Assembly: GCA_900757795.1 (NCBI GenBank)
Contig: CAAEPE010000045.1
Coordinates: 1-64,000 of the forward strand
DNA from: an uncultured Phascolarctobacterium sp.
GTDB taxonomy: Bacteria > Bacillota > Negativicutes > Acidaminococcales > Acidaminococcaceae
Length of the DNA stretch: 64,000 nucleotides
Direction of reading: 5' to 3'
Within the stretch, counting starts at the first letter, position 1. Each line of letters opens with the position of its first letter. The position numbers and the translations under genes were made by a program. Below the pieces are notes generated by a model, which saw only the letters and a list, made by a program, of their open reading frames with translations, was not told the DNA's origin and did no database searches. Positions 9,059 to 18,581 of the stretch are shown in pieces.

Positions 9059-9469
9059 ATGAAAAACAAATTATATAATTGGGCTACCTTGTGGCTTACT
9101 TATAGTGTGATATTTTTTTTAGTAGAATATTTAACCGATTGGCTGGAGGTTGTAACCTTGGGCGGTTTAGTAGCGGGAGCTTTTATTGAAGGATTTTTTC
9201 TGCTGCTGGGAACTGGCTTAATGCGGATTATTGTGAGCAAGGATTTTAAGCGACTGCCGTTAAAGCTTGCGCTGCTGCGTAAAAGAGATATACTGAAGGC
9301 TTTAGTTGTGGTCGCAGCGTTTTCTTGGGAGGGAGCTTTAACGCTTAGTCATGTGATGCCAGGTTATACTTTACATACGCACGTTTATCATTTGCTGTTT
9401 TTGCTTTTACTTTATCCCTTGGCAGCAATTACTTTAGATTTAATTTGTAAAAAGGAGCAAACTAATTGA
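9059..9469 (+). CDS. Small integral membrane protein of unknown function
   Basis: A 136-residue protein with about four predicted membrane segments (near residues 12-25, 33-55, 80-95 and 110-130) and a lysine-rich loop KRLPLKLALLRKRD between the second and third. I do not recognise a family. The ATG at 9059 is preferred over an upstream GTG at 8990, because the -10 box TATAAT at 9037-9042 lies between them. The ribosome binding site is weak (GGTG). The stop codon overlaps the next start (TGATG), so it is co-expressed with a HAD phosphatase. Confidence 0.6.
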   Translation: MKNKLYNWATLWLTYSVIFFLVEYLTDWLEVVTLGGLVAGAFIEGFFLLLGTGLMRIIVSKDFKRLPLKLALLRKRDILKALVVVAAFSWEGALTLSHVMPGYTLHTHVYHLLFLLLLYPLAAITLDLICKKEQTN

Positions 9470-10278
9470 TGGAAATAAAACTTATTGCCAGTGATATGGA
9501 TGATACTCTTTTAAGCAGCAAATGCGAAATTTCTCCGCGCAATGAAGCTGCGATAAAAAAAGCCTTAGCTGCCGGGAAAATTTTTTTGTTGGCTACCGGG
9601 CGCATGTATGTTTCCGTAAAGCCTTACGCGGAGCGTTTACAGCTTGACGTTCCCTTAGTAACTTATAATGGCGCTTTAGTTAAAGGCAGTTTGAGTGGCA
9701 AGGTTTTTTATGAACATAAAATGAAACTGGCAACTGCCAATGAGGTTTTGGCATACTGTCGGAAACATGGTTACTATTTGCAGCTTTATGTAGGCGACAG
9801 CATTTTGATTCACACGGAAAACGAATGCTCCCGCATGTACAGTAAAATAAGCGGCATTCAAACTACTGCTATTGGCGACGCTGTTTATCACACGGACGAA
9901 GCTCCCTATAAAATTTTGGTCATGACTAAGGCTGACGAGTTTCAAGAGGTGTGGCGTAAATTTGCCGAAACTTTCCAAGGCAGACTGGACGTGACAAGCT
10001 CCAAGGATAATTTTTTAGAGCTGATGGAGCCGGGGATCAACAAATGGGAAGCAGTAAAATCTGTAGCGGCAAGCTACGGTGTTAAGCCAGAAGAAATTAT
10101 GTGTATTGGCGATTCTAACAATGATATTAAAATGATTGCTAACGCCGGTATCGGCGTGGCTGTAGCCAATGCCAAGGATGCAGTGAAAGCGCACGCCAAA
10201 ATAATTACTGCTTCTAACGATAATGACGGCGTAGCTTTGGTTATTGAAAGCATTTTGACCGAGCAGGCCAAAGAATAG
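9469..10278 (+). CDS. Cof-type HAD-superfamily phosphatase
   Basis: A sugar-phosphate-type hydrolase of the HAD IIB (Cof) subfamily, 269 residues. Motif I is DMDDT near the N-terminus, with the nucleophile and acid/base aspartates; motif IV is GDSNND near residue 215, and the Lys of the third motif lies in between. The usual Cof cap domain fits the length. AAAGGAG sits at 9451-9457; ATG 9469 and TTG 9466 are both possible starts. Substrate is unknown; Cof proteins often act on sugar phosphates, FMN or pyridoxal phosphate. Confidence 0.85.
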   Translation: MEIKLIASDMDDTLLSSKCEISPRNEAAIKKALAAGKIFLLATGRMYVSVKPYAERLQLDVPLVTYNGALVKGSLSGKVFYEHKMKLATANEVLAYCRKHGYYLQLYVGDSILIHTENECSRMYSKISGIQTTAIGDAVYHTDEAPYKILVMTKADEFQEVWRKFAETFQGRLDVTSSKDNFLELMEPGINKWEAVKSVAASYGVKPEEIMCIGDSNNDIKMIANAGIGVAVANAKDAVKAHAKIITASNDNDGVALVIESILTEQAKE

Positions 10279-10284
10279 CAAACA

Positions 10285-10324
10285 AAAGCAGGTAGGAAGC
10301 CATGGCCATACCTGCTTTCTTTCT
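10285..10324 (+). terminator. Rho-independent terminator
   Basis: AAAGCAGGTA (10285-10294) pairs with TACCTGCTTT (10309-10318), followed by CTTTCTT. Confidence 0.75.
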
Positions 10325-10342
10325 TAATATAAAGGTGATTTT

Positions 10343-11368
10343 ATGTCTATTTTGCCTATTTTTATTCCTCACGCAGGCTGTCCGCATCAGTGCGTTTTCT
10401 GCAATCAAAAAACTATTAGCGGTCAAAAAACTGCCGCGGTGGCAGGAGCGCAGGCGCAGATTAAACGCTGGCTGCAATGGCTGCGTCCGTCGGTAGATAA
10501 TGAAGCTGCTTTTTACGGCGGCTCCTTTACGGGCTTGGATTTGGAACTGCAAAAGCAGCTTTTGGCTTTGACAGACGCATTACTGGCGCAAAAAATAATC
10601 GGCAGCGTGCGCTTGTCCACTCGCCCTGACTATATTGATGTTGAAAGATTGGCCTTATTGCAGAAGCATGGCGTAAAGCTGGTGGAGTTGGGTGTACAGT
10701 CCTTGGATGAAAAAGTTTTAGCTGCTGCAGAGCGCGGACATAGCGCAGAAGCTGTATATAAAGCACATAATTTGCTGCGTCAGTTTGGTTTTCAAACTGG
10801 TATACAGCTAATGGTAGGGCTTCCGTGCCAAAATGAGGAAAGCGTGCGTGCAACAGCAAAACTTGCAGCAGCGCTTAAGCCGGATGTTGCTAGAGTTTAT
10901 CCTGTTTTAGTAATCAAAGATACGCCTTTGGCAAGGTTGTATGCGTCGGGAAAATATCAGCCGCTGTCGCTGGAGGAAGCGGTTGAGCAAAGCGCTTTTG
11001 TCTATCAAGCCTTAACAACAGCAGGAGTGAATGTAATTCGTATCGGCTTACAGCCGGATGAAGAGCTGTGCACTCCGGGAAATATTGTGGCGGGGCCATT
11101 CCATCCGTCCATGGGCGAATTGGTTAAAAGTAGAGCTTTGCGAAATAAAATAACACAGAAGCTTCTAAAGCTAATAGCTCAAGAAAATTTAACTATAGAG
11201 CTGCATTGTCCTAAAAAATTGGAATCAAAGCTGAGAGGTCATAAAAGCGAGAATTTATGTTATTGGCAGCAGCTTTTACCACAGCTAAACCTAAAAATAG
11301 TGATTGAGCAAAATTCTGCGGAAGAGGAGATTAAAGTATGGCCAGTTGCCAATCTTTTGCACCCATAG
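10343..11368 (+). CDS. Radical SAM protein, Elp3-like
   Basis: A 341-residue radical S-adenosylmethionine enzyme. Cysteines 13, 17 and 20 form the CxxxCxxC motif that holds the [4Fe-4S] cluster (CPHQCVFC). Further family motifs are YGGSFTG, ELGVQS and GLPCQ, which resemble the Elp3/HemN-like group. There is no acetyltransferase domain, so it is not a full Elp3. Start ATG is preceded by AAGGTG. The 3' end overlaps the next gene by 31 bases. Genes of this kind often lie near rnc/smc in Bacillota; the reaction is not known to me. Confidence 0.8.
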   Translation: MSILPIFIPHAGCPHQCVFCNQKTISGQKTAAVAGAQAQIKRWLQWLRPSVDNEAAFYGGSFTGLDLELQKQLLALTDALLAQKIIGSVRLSTRPDYIDVERLALLQKHGVKLVELGVQSLDEKVLAAAERGHSAEAVYKAHNLLRQFGFQTGIQLMVGLPCQNEESVRATAKLAAALKPDVARVYPVLVIKDTPLARLYASGKYQPLSLEEAVEQSAFVYQALTTAGVNVIRIGLQPDEELCTPGNIVAGPFHPSMGELVKSRALRNKITQKLLKLIAQENLTIELHCPKKLESKLRGHKSENLCYWQQLLPQLNLKIVIEQNSAEEEIKVWPVANLLHP

Positions 11369-11832
11369 TAAACGAAGAAAGTAAAATTTTGCTGCTTGGA
11401 TCTATGCCGGGAGTGCGCTCGTTACAGCAGCAGGAATATTACGCACATCCGCAGAACCGTTTTTGGCGTTTGTTAGCTTTACTTTTACATGAACCTGAAC
11501 CGTGTGATTATGCAGCGAAAAAAGCAATGCTGCTGCGTAATCATATAGCTTTGTGGGATACACTTAGCTTGTGCGAGCGTGAAGGCAGCTTGGACAGCGA
11601 TATCAAAAATGAAGTTCCTAACGCGGTAATAGAATTGTTAGCGGAGCATCCTGCTATTAACGCAGTATTTTGTAACGGTGGCAAGGCTGCCAGCGCTTTT
11701 AAAAAATATTTTGCTAAACGGCTGCAAAAAAATGTGCAGACTTTTTATTTACATTCCACAAGTCCGGCCAACGCTAGAATGAATATGCAGGCTTTAGCGG
11801 CAGAATGGCAGAAAATTTTAGAGTATTTATAA
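11338..11832 (+). CDS. Mug/hypoxanthine-DNA glycosylase-like protein
   Basis: A uracil-DNA-glycosylase-superfamily enzyme of 164 residues, most like the DNA-deoxyinosine glycosylase group (TIGR04274 type). Visible motifs are LLGSMPG at the N-terminus, YYAHPQNRFW near residue 40, and the C-terminal STSPANA loop. It should excise hypoxanthine or a similar deaminated base. The ATG at 11338 lies inside the preceding radical SAM gene and follows GAGGAG, so the two are translationally coupled. Confidence 0.8.
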   Translation: MASCQSFAPIVNEESKILLLGSMPGVRSLQQQEYYAHPQNRFWRLLALLLHEPEPCDYAAKKAMLLRNHIALWDTLSLCEREGSLDSDIKNEVPNAVIELLAEHPAINAVFCNGGKAASAFKKYFAKRLQKNVQTFYLHSTSPANARMNMQALAAEWQKILEYL

Positions 11833-11946
11833 TTGTAGTCTTAAAAGCTGTATGAAAAAAACATTATCTATGATACAATAATAAGATAACATTAGAAAAA
11901 GCAAAAAGCTGTGTACAATGCTTTTTGTAGAAACAGGTGGTTATTA

Positions 11947-14900
11947 GTGCGGCTTAAGTCTTTCTCAACTTATGGCTTTAAATCATTTGCAGATAAAACT
12001 GAATTGACTTTTGATAAGGGAATTACTGCTGTTGTAGGACCTAATGGTTCAGGCAAGAGCAATATTTCTGATGCCATTCGTTGGGCTTTAGGCGAACAAA
12101 GCGCTAAATATCTGCGCGGCGCAAAAATGGAGGATGTAATTTTTTCCGGCAGCAGCAGACGTCGTCCTTTAGGTGTGGCAGAGGTAAATTTGGAGTTTGA
12201 CAACAGCGACCGTACCTTGCCAGTGGATTTTGAACAGGTGAGCTTAACGCGCCGCTTGTATCGCAGTGGTGACAGTGAATATGCTATCAATAAAAAATCC
12301 TGCCGTTTAAAGGATATAGTGGACTTGTTGGCAGATACAGGTTTAGGCAAGGGGTCTATGGCCATTATTGGTCAGAATAAAATTGATGAAATTTTAAACA
12401 GCCGTTCTGAGGATCGTCGAGGACTTTTTGAAGAAGCTGCAGGAATTGCCAAATTTCGCTTGCGTAAAAAAGATGCGGTGCGTCGTTTGGATGACACAGC
12501 GGTAAATTTAACGCGCATTAAGGATATCCGCAGCGAGGTAGAAGCGCAGGTAGAGCCATTGGCGCAGGCTGCCAAAAAAACGGAGCAATTTAACAAATTA
12601 AATGAAGAATATAAGCTATGCCAATTAACAGTAATTATCCGCAAGCTGGATAATATGGAAAGCCTGAGCGAGGACTTACAGGCGCGTAAAAATACTGCGG
12701 CAGATTTTTTCAGTTATCAGGCAGCGCTTTTAAGTCAGCGTGAGGCGGAGGCTGTGCAAGTGCAGCGTGAGCTGGATAAGCTTGCTGAAGGCTATAGTAA
12801 ATTACAGGAAGAAATTGCCGCTCACGAAACGGCACTGGAAAAATTGCGTGGACGGCAGGGCGTACTTAGTGAACGAGCGGAACAAAGCAAAAAAGCTGTT
12901 GCCCGTTATGAGCAAAGCAACGAAAAGCTGTCTTTGCAGGCTGCCGAATTAGAAGCTGCTATGCAGAAGCTGGCAGCAGAATTTGACGCGGCGGACGAGG
13001 AACGCGCCAAGGCTGCCTTATTAGTAGAAAAATTGCAGCAGCAGCGCGACCGGGAAGCGAAAGCTTTAGCTGATGTGCAGAATAAAAGCGCCAGCGCCCA
13101 AAACGAATTTTTTGCTGGGATGCAGGCACTGTTAAAGCTGCGTAACGAGCTACACAGCTTGGAACAGGCGCAGGAACTGCGGATGCGCAGACGCGAGGCG
13201 CTGAAAAAGAATATTGAGGAAGCAGAGTCTTCGCAAGCGCGCATAGAGGAAAAATATAATCAGTTGTTAGAAGCGCAGTCGCGTAACGGGCATGAGCAGA
13301 AGCTTTTGGAGCAGCAAGCTGCCAAAATGCAGCAGGAGCTGACTGTTACCAAGGGCAGGGTGCAGGAAATTTCTGACAGACAGCAAGAAGTGCAGCGACG
13401 ACTTACAGCTGCGGAAACAAAAATGCAGAGCTTGCAAAAATTGCAGGCCAATTACGAAGGCTTTGGCAACGGCATTAAAGCAGTTTTAAAATCGCAGGCG
13501 CCATGGCGCAAGCAAATTGTTGGCGTGGTAGCAGAGCTGATAAAGGTTGAAGATAAATATGTGGCGGCTATGGAAACGGCTTTGGGCGAAGGCGCGCAGA
13601 ACATTGTTACTCGCGACGCACAGACTGCCAAGCAGGCTATTAACTTTTTAAAGCAAAACAAGAGCGGCCGTGCAACCTTTTTACCCTTAGATACGGTGCA
13701 GCGGCGCAGTCCCAACCGCGAGGAAGAGGCTGCTGCTAGAATGCCGGGAATTTGCGGTTTTGCTGTTGATTTGCTGCAATATAATGCTGAAGCAGAAAAT
13801 GCTATTCGTTTTTTGCTGGGGCGAGTGTTGATTGCAGAAAATATTGACGCGGCGTTGGCGGCGGCTAAGGCAGCGCATTACCGTTTGCGGGTAGTTACTC
13901 TTGACGGTGATGTTGTTAACACCGGCGGCAGTATGACCGGCGGCATCCGCAGACAAAGAGAAGGATATTTAAGTCGCAGCGCAGAAATTAAGCAAATTTT
14001 GACGAACTGTGAAAAGCTGCATCAAGAGGTTCTAGAGTGGCAGGAACAGCTGGAAGAGCAGGAGGAATTTGCCAACAAACAGACGCAGAAATTACAGACA
14101 GCTAAAGAGGAATTGCAGCAGCAAAGACTCAAAGGCAGCGAATTAAGACTGCATTTAGAGCAGTCGGAGCAGGCTAAAAAACGAGAAAGTGAAAATTTAC
14201 TTCTGTTATTAGACGATAGACGTCAAGTTACCGACGAATATTTGGCAAATAGAGATAAGCTAAAGGCCTTGCGTCTTAACGTGGCAGAGTGCGAAGGTAA
14301 GGACGCAGAGGCTAAGGAACAGCTGGAAAATTTAAAAAAGACAATCGCTAAATGTGGCAGCGCAGTAACGGCTTTGGAAAATCAATTACAGGACGCTCGC
14401 GTATCATTGGAAACATCGGCGGCGAAAAGCCAGCTGACAAGCGAACGTATGCAGAGCTTAGACAAAGATACGTTGCGTGTGCGCAAAGAAATTGCCGATA
14501 ATCAAGCAGATATCCTGCGGATGTTGGATACTATTGCTGACTGCGAAAAGCAAAAGCAAGATTTAAAGATCCAAAGCGACGAAGCCTTAGTAAAGCTAAA
14601 CGAAATTATGAACGGCAAGGAAGCCTTTGCTCAGCAGCGCGGAGAGCTTTTGCAGCAACAAGGTCAGCTGGAGCAGGGTGTTGCCAAAGCGCGTGAAGCA
14701 GCCGCAGAAAGCGAAGCAGCTTTACGGCAGGCCGAATTAAATCTTGCCCGTCACGAAAGTGATTATCAGCATGTGTTGGAGCAGCTGGAGCATGATTATC
14801 ATATGGATGAGCAAGAGGCTCGTCTTGTTGATATCAGCAGCTTAGCAGAGTTAGATTTAAAGGCTTTGCAGCGTAAATCCAGTAAGCTTTACCTAGCTAT

Positions 14901-15513
14901 TTCAGAATTGGGGCCAATTAACGCTTCTGCGATTGAGGAATATCAAGCGATAAAAGAGCGCAGCGAATTTTTGCAGAAGCAATATAATGATTTATGTACT
15001 GCTAAGGAAAATTTAGAGGCTGTAATTGGCGAAATTAACAGTGGCATGACCAAACGCTTTAAAGAAGCATTTGCGCAGATAAATATTTATTTTGCTCAGT
15101 GCTATGTTAAGCTGTTCGGCGGCGGTACGGCAGTGTTAAAGCTAACAGAACCGGATGATATTTTAGATTCTGGTATTGATATAGAGGTACAGCCACCGGG
15201 TAAGAATTTGCAGAGCTTGTTTTTGATGTCCGGCGGTGAAAGAGCGTTGACGGTTATTGCTTTGTTGTTTGCTTTGCTAAGCTACCAACCGGCACCGTTT
15301 TGTATTTTGGACGAAATTGACGCGCCGCTGGATGATGCCAATATTCAGCGTTTTGCAAATTTCCTCAGAGAATATTCTGCTAAAACGCAGTTCATTATGA
15401 TAACTCACCGTAAGGGGACCATGGAATGTGCCGATATAATGTACGGTGTAACTATGGAAGAATCCGGTGTATCAAAGTTATTATCTGTGAAGATAAATGC
15501 AAAGGAGAGTTAA
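11947..15513 (+). CDS. smc: Chromosome segregation ATPase SMC
   Basis: Structural-maintenance-of-chromosomes protein that compacts and separates daughter chromosomes with ScpA/ScpB. It has 1188 residues. Walker A (GPNGSGKS) is at 31-38; two long coiled coils rich in Glu, Gln, Lys and Leu flank a hinge around 500-660 with a GSMTGG motif; the C-terminus has the ABC signature LMSGGE and Walker B CILDEIDAPLDD. The start is taken as GTG 11947, preceded by AGGTGG at 11935-11940 and giving the typical MRLKSF N-terminus. ftsY begins 2 bases downstream. Confidence 0.96.
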   Translation: MRLKSFSTYGFKSFADKTELTFDKGITAVVGPNGSGKSNISDAIRWALGEQSAKYLRGAKMEDVIFSGSSRRRPLGVAEVNLEFDNSDRTLPVDFEQVSLTRRLYRSGDSEYAINKKSCRLKDIVDLLADTGLGKGSMAIIGQNKIDEILNSRSEDRRGLFEEAAGIAKFRLRKKDAVRRLDDTAVNLTRIKDIRSEVEAQVEPLAQAAKKTEQFNKLNEEYKLCQLTVIIRKLDNMESLSEDLQARKNTAADFFSYQAALLSQREAEAVQVQRELDKLAEGYSKLQEEIAAHETALEKLRGRQGVLSERAEQSKKAVARYEQSNEKLSLQAAELEAAMQKLAAEFDAADEERAKAALLVEKLQQQRDREAKALADVQNKSASAQNEFFAGMQALLKLRNELHSLEQAQELRMRRREALKKNIEEAESSQARIEEKYNQLLEAQSRNGHEQKLLEQQAAKMQQELTVTKGRVQEISDRQQEVQRRLTAAETKMQSLQKLQANYEGFGNGIKAVLKSQAPWRKQIVGVVAELIKVEDKYVAAMETALGEGAQNIVTRDAQTAKQAINFLKQNKSGRATFLPLDTVQRRSPNREEEAAARMPGICGFAVDLLQYNAEAENAIRFLLGRVLIAENIDAALAAAKAAHYRLRVVTLDGDVVNTGGSMTGGIRRQREGYLSRSAEIKQILTNCEKLHQEVLEWQEQLEEQEEFANKQTQKLQTAKEELQQQRLKGSELRLHLEQSEQAKKRESENLLLLLDDRRQVTDEYLANRDKLKALRLNVAECEGKDAEAKEQLENLKKTIAKCGSAVTALENQLQDARVSLETSAAKSQLTSERMQSLDKDTLRVRKEIADNQADILRMLDTIADCEKQKQDLKIQSDEALVKLNEIMNGKEAFAQQRGELLQQQGQLEQGVAKAREAAAESEAALRQAELNLARHESDYQHVLEQLEHDYHMDEQEARLVDISSLAELDLKALQRKSSKLYLAISELGPINASAIEEYQAIKERSEFLQKQYNDLCTAKENLEAVIGEINSGMTKRFKEAFAQINIYFAQCYVKLFGGGTAVLKLTEPDDILDSGIDIEVQPPGKNLQSLFLMSGGERALTVIALLFALLSYQPAPFCILDEIDAPLDDANIQRFANFLREYSAKTQFIMITHRKGTMECADIMYGVTMEESGVSKLLSVKINAKES

Positions 15514-15515
15514 TT

Positions 15516-16433
15516 ATGGGATTTTTTGAGCGTTTAAAGGAAGGACTTTCCAAAACCAGACGCAACTTTACTGACCGTATTCAAGAGCTGGTAGGTATGT
15601 CGACGGCTATTGACGACGATTTTTTAGAAGAACTGGAAATGATATTGCTGAGCGCCGACGTTGGCGTAAAAACTACTGAAAAGCTTATTGAAGCAGTGCG
15701 TAGCGCAGCAAGAAAAAAAGAGATCAAGGGTACAGAGGATGTTATTCCGTTTTTGAAAAAATACATGGCAGAGCTGCTGGCTGATTCCGGTCAGCGTACT
15801 CGTATCGGCGCTAAGCCTACGGTAATTTTAGTAGTAGGCGTTAATGGTGTAGGCAAAACCACAACTATTGGTAAGCTGGCAAATTATTTTACACTGTTCA
15901 AATATAAGGTTATTTTAGCTGCGGGCGACACTTTCCGCGCCGCTGCCGCTGAGCAGCTGCAAATTTGGGGTCAGCGTGCTAACTGTGACGTTATTCGTCA
16001 TAACGAGGGCGCAGATCCGGCGGCTGTAGTTTTTGATGCAGTTAAGGCAGCCATTGCCCGCAAAGCAGATATTTTGTTTATAGATACTGCCGGACGTCTG
16101 CATAATAAGGCTAATTTAATGAACGAGCTGGAAAAAATTCATCGCATTATTAAACGCGAAATTCCCGAAGCTCCTCATGAAACCTTTTTGGTTTTGGATG
16201 CTACTACGGGTCAAAATGCTATCAACCAAGCAAAAGTTTTCATGGAAACAGCTAACGTTACCGGCGTTGTGCTGACTAAGCTGGACGGCACTGCTAAAGG
16301 CGGCGTTGTTGTAGCAATTAAGGAAGAGCTTGGCTTGCCGGTAAAATGGATTGGCGTGGGAGAAGGTATCATGGACTTCCGTCCCTTTGAGCCCGATAAA
16401 TTTGTGGAAGCACTGTTCGATACCGAAAAATAA
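15516..16433 (+). CDS. ftsY: Signal recognition particle receptor FtsY
   Basis: SRP receptor GTPase that docks ribosome-SRP complexes at the membrane. The 305 residues form an NG domain without the long acidic N-terminal extension of E. coli. G1 is GVNGVGKT at 108-115, with DTAGR and TKLDGTAKGG further on. The ATG follows AAAGGAG (15501-15507) by 8 bases; an upstream frame extension overlapping smc is rejected. The gene ends at a terminator that also carries the next promoter. Confidence 0.96.
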   Translation: MGFFERLKEGLSKTRRNFTDRIQELVGMSTAIDDDFLEELEMILLSADVGVKTTEKLIEAVRSAARKKEIKGTEDVIPFLKKYMAELLADSGQRTRIGAKPTVILVVGVNGVGKTTTIGKLANYFTLFKYKVILAAGDTFRAAAAEQLQIWGQRANCDVIRHNEGADPAAVVFDAVKAAIARKADILFIDTAGRLHNKANLMNELEKIHRIIKREIPEAPHETFLVLDATTGQNAINQAKVFMETANVTGVVLTKLDGTAKGGVVVAIKEELGLPVKWIGVGEGIMDFRPFEPDKFVEALFDTEK

Positions 16434-16440
16434 AAAAATT

Positions 16441-16484
16441 GGAGTGTGACAAGTAAAAATACTTGACAACACTCCTTCTTTTTA
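16441..16484 (+). terminator. Terminator after ftsY
   Basis: GGAGTGT (16441-16447) pairs with ACACTCC (16469-16475), with an inner CAAG/CTTG extension, followed by TTCTTTTTATT. Confidence 0.7.
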
Positions 16485-16491
16485 TTATACT
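16463..16491 (+). promoter_or_regulatory. Promoter of the ylxM-ffh operon inside the ftsY terminator
   Basis: Consensus TTGACA (16463-16468) and TATACT (16486-16491) with a 17-base spacer. The -35 box lies in the descending arm of the terminator hairpin. Confidence 0.8.
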
Positions 16492-16525
16492 ATCAAAGTC
16501 GAGTAAATTTATTAGAGGTAGAACT

Positions 16526-16879
16526 ATGTCAGCAGAAGAAATTTTTCAGCAGCGAATGCGCTTGGGCAGATTGTTTGATATTTACGGCGGTCTGTTAACA
16601 GAAAAACAAAGAAACTGCTTAGGATTATACTTCTACGATGATTTATCCTTGAGTGAAATTTCGGAAGAGCTTGGAGTTTCACGTCAGGCCGTTCATGATT
16701 TACTCAAAAGAGTGGAGCAGATTTTGGAGCGCTATGAGGTTACTTTAGGTGTCTTGGCTAAGGAAGAGGCCCTACACCAAGAGATGCATATAGTTATGAA
16801 ATTACTTGCTTCTGACGAGCATGAGAAAAAGAGCGAAGCCGTAGAACGATTACAGAAAATCTGCGGTGAAGGTAGGTAG
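16526..16879 (+). CDS. ylxM: YlxM-type helix-turn-helix protein
   Basis: A 117-residue protein of the UPF0122/YlxM family, which contains a sigma-70 region-4-like helix-turn-helix (LSEISEELGVSRQAVHDLLKR, in the middle of the protein). It is encoded directly before ffh in Bacillota and is thought to be an SRP-associated regulator. The start at 16526 follows AGAGG (16514-16518). It is 7 bases upstream of ffh. Confidence 0.9.
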   Translation: MSAEEIFQQRMRLGRLFDIYGGLLTEKQRNCLGLYFYDDLSLSEISEELGVSRQAVHDLLKRVEQILERYEVTLGVLAKEEALHQEMHIVMKLLASDEHEKKSEAVERLQKICGEGR

Positions 16880-16886
16880 AAAACAA

Positions 16887-18236
16887 ATGGCATTTGAAAG
16901 TTTATCTGAAAGATTACAAAATGCATTAAAGATGTTTCGCGGCACAGGCAAGCTTACAGAGGAGGATTTAAAAGCTCCTCTGCGCGAAGTGCGCATGGCT
17001 TTGCTGGAGGCCGATGTAAACTTTAAGGTAGTTAAAGACTTTGTAGCCAAGGTTAAAGAGCGTTCTTTAGGTGCAGAGGTCAGCGAAGGTTTAAATCCTC
17101 ATCAGCAGATTATTAAAATTGTTAATGAAGAGCTGATTGAGCTTTTGGGTGGTACTCAAAGCAAGCTGACTGTGGCACAAAAGCCGCCCACAGTTATTAT
17201 GCTGGTTGGTCTGCAGGGCGCTGGTAAAACTACCACTGCCGGTAAGCTGGCAAATTATTTAAAGCATAAGCATAAAAAACCTTTGCTGGTAGCAGGCGAC
17301 GTTTACCGTCCTGCAGCTATTACCCAGCTGCAGGTTTTGGGCGAACAGCTGAGTGTGCCCGTATTTACTTTGGGCGACAAAGTTTCTCCCGTAGAAATTG
17401 CTGAAAAAGCAATTGAAAAAGCGCGCAGCCTGGCTTGCGATACCGTTATCATAGATACCGCAGGTCGTTTACATATCAACCAAGAGCTTATGGACGAACT
17501 GCGCAATATTAAAGCTGCAGTTCAGCCTCAAGAAATTCTCTTGGTTGTTGACGCCATGACCGGTCAGGATGCCGTAACCGTTGCTGAAAGCTTTAACAGC
17601 GAGCTTGGCATTGACGGCTTGATTGTGACTAAGCTGGATGGCGATGCCCGCGGCGGCGCGGTACTTTCTGTAAAAGCAGTAACCGGTAAGCCGGTTAAGC
17701 TGATTGGTTTAGGCGAAAAGCTGGATGCTTTGGAGCCATTCCATCCGGATCGTATGGCTTCCCGTATTTTGGGCATGGGCGATATTCTGACTCTGGTAGA
17801 AAAAATCCAATCTACCACGGATTTAGCCAAAGCTTTGGAAATGGAAAAGAAGCTGCGCAAGGATGAATTTACCTTAGAGCAGTTCCTTGACCAAATGCAG
17901 CAAGTTAAAAAGCTAGGTTCCTTAGAAACCATTCTTGGTCTTATCCCAGGTATGGGCGGTATTAGCCAAAAGCTGAAAGAAGCCAATGTGGATGAAAAAG
18001 AATTTGACCGCATTGAAGCTATTATACGCTCTATGACACCGAAGGAAAGACGTAACCCTGATATTATCAACGGCAGCCGCCGTAAACGTATTGCACTTGG
18101 CTGCGGTATGCGCGTGCAGGATGTCAACAAACTGCTGAAAAACTTCGAAGAAAGCAAGAAGATGATGAAGCGGATGCAGGGTATGGCAAAGTTTGCGTCC
18201 AAAGGCGGCATGCGCCTGCCTTTTGGTCATAAATAA
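16887..18236 (+). CDS. ffh: Signal recognition particle protein Ffh
   Basis: GTPase that binds signal peptides and SRP RNA. It has 449 residues, with N and G domains (GLQGAGKT at 108-115, DTAGR, TKLDGDARGG) and a C-terminal methionine-rich M domain (KMMKRMQGM) that binds signal sequences and RNA. It is the normal length for the family. The start is ATG 16887, after the YlxM stop, with a GGTAGG ribosome binding site. It partners with FtsY, encoded upstream. Confidence 0.97.
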   Translation: MAFESLSERLQNALKMFRGTGKLTEEDLKAPLREVRMALLEADVNFKVVKDFVAKVKERSLGAEVSEGLNPHQQIIKIVNEELIELLGGTQSKLTVAQKPPTVIMLVGLQGAGKTTTAGKLANYLKHKHKKPLLVAGDVYRPAAITQLQVLGEQLSVPVFTLGDKVSPVEIAEKAIEKARSLACDTVIIDTAGRLHINQELMDELRNIKAAVQPQEILLVVDAMTGQDAVTVAESFNSELGIDGLIVTKLDGDARGGAVLSVKAVTGKPVKLIGLGEKLDALEPFHPDRMASRILGMGDILTLVEKIQSTTDLAKALEMEKKLRKDEFTLEQFLDQMQQVKKLGSLETILGLIPGMGGISQKLKEANVDEKEFDRIEAIIRSMTPKERRNPDIINGSRRKRIALGCGMRVQDVNKLLKNFEESKKMMKRMQGMAKFASKGGMRLPFGHK

Positions 18237-18287
18237 ATATTAAAAGTTCCATGTTGTTGAGATATATTTAAGGAGGTGACTATCAAC

Positions 18288-18560
18288 ATGGCAGTAAAAA
18301 TTCGTTTAAAACGTATGGGTGCTAAAAAGGCTCCTTTCTATCGTATCGTAGTAGCAGACGCTCGTTCCCCTCGTGACGGTCGTTTTATTGAATCTATCGG
18401 TTACTATGATTCCACCGTTAACCCGGCAACCGTAAAAATCGACGCTGAAAAAGCTATTGATTGGATGGGTAAGGGCGCGCAACCTACTGATACTGTTAAA
18501 AATCTGTTCAGCAAAAATGGTATCATGAAGGCTTTTGCTGACGCTAAAGCAGCAAAATAA
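18288..18560 (+). CDS. rpsP: 30S ribosomal protein S16
   Basis: Small ribosomal subunit protein, 90 residues, beginning MAVKIRLKRMG and containing the conserved YRIVVADARSPRDGRFIE segment. The ribosome binding site AAGGAGGTGA (18270-18279) is a perfect anti-16S match, as expected for a highly expressed gene. It lies between ffh and khpA in the classic order. Confidence 0.97.
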   Translation: MAVKIRLKRMGAKKAPFYRIVVADARSPRDGRFIESIGYYDSTVNPATVKIDAEKAIDWMGKGAQPTDTVKNLFSKNGIMKAFADAKAAK

Positions 18561-18581
18561 TTTTAGAGAGGCGTGATCTAC

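Noticed and set aside
17564..18211. Long minus-strand open frame (215 codons) opposite ffh
   Set aside because: Shadow of a strongly coding gene; the product is Ser/Arg-rich nonsense with no ribosome binding site.
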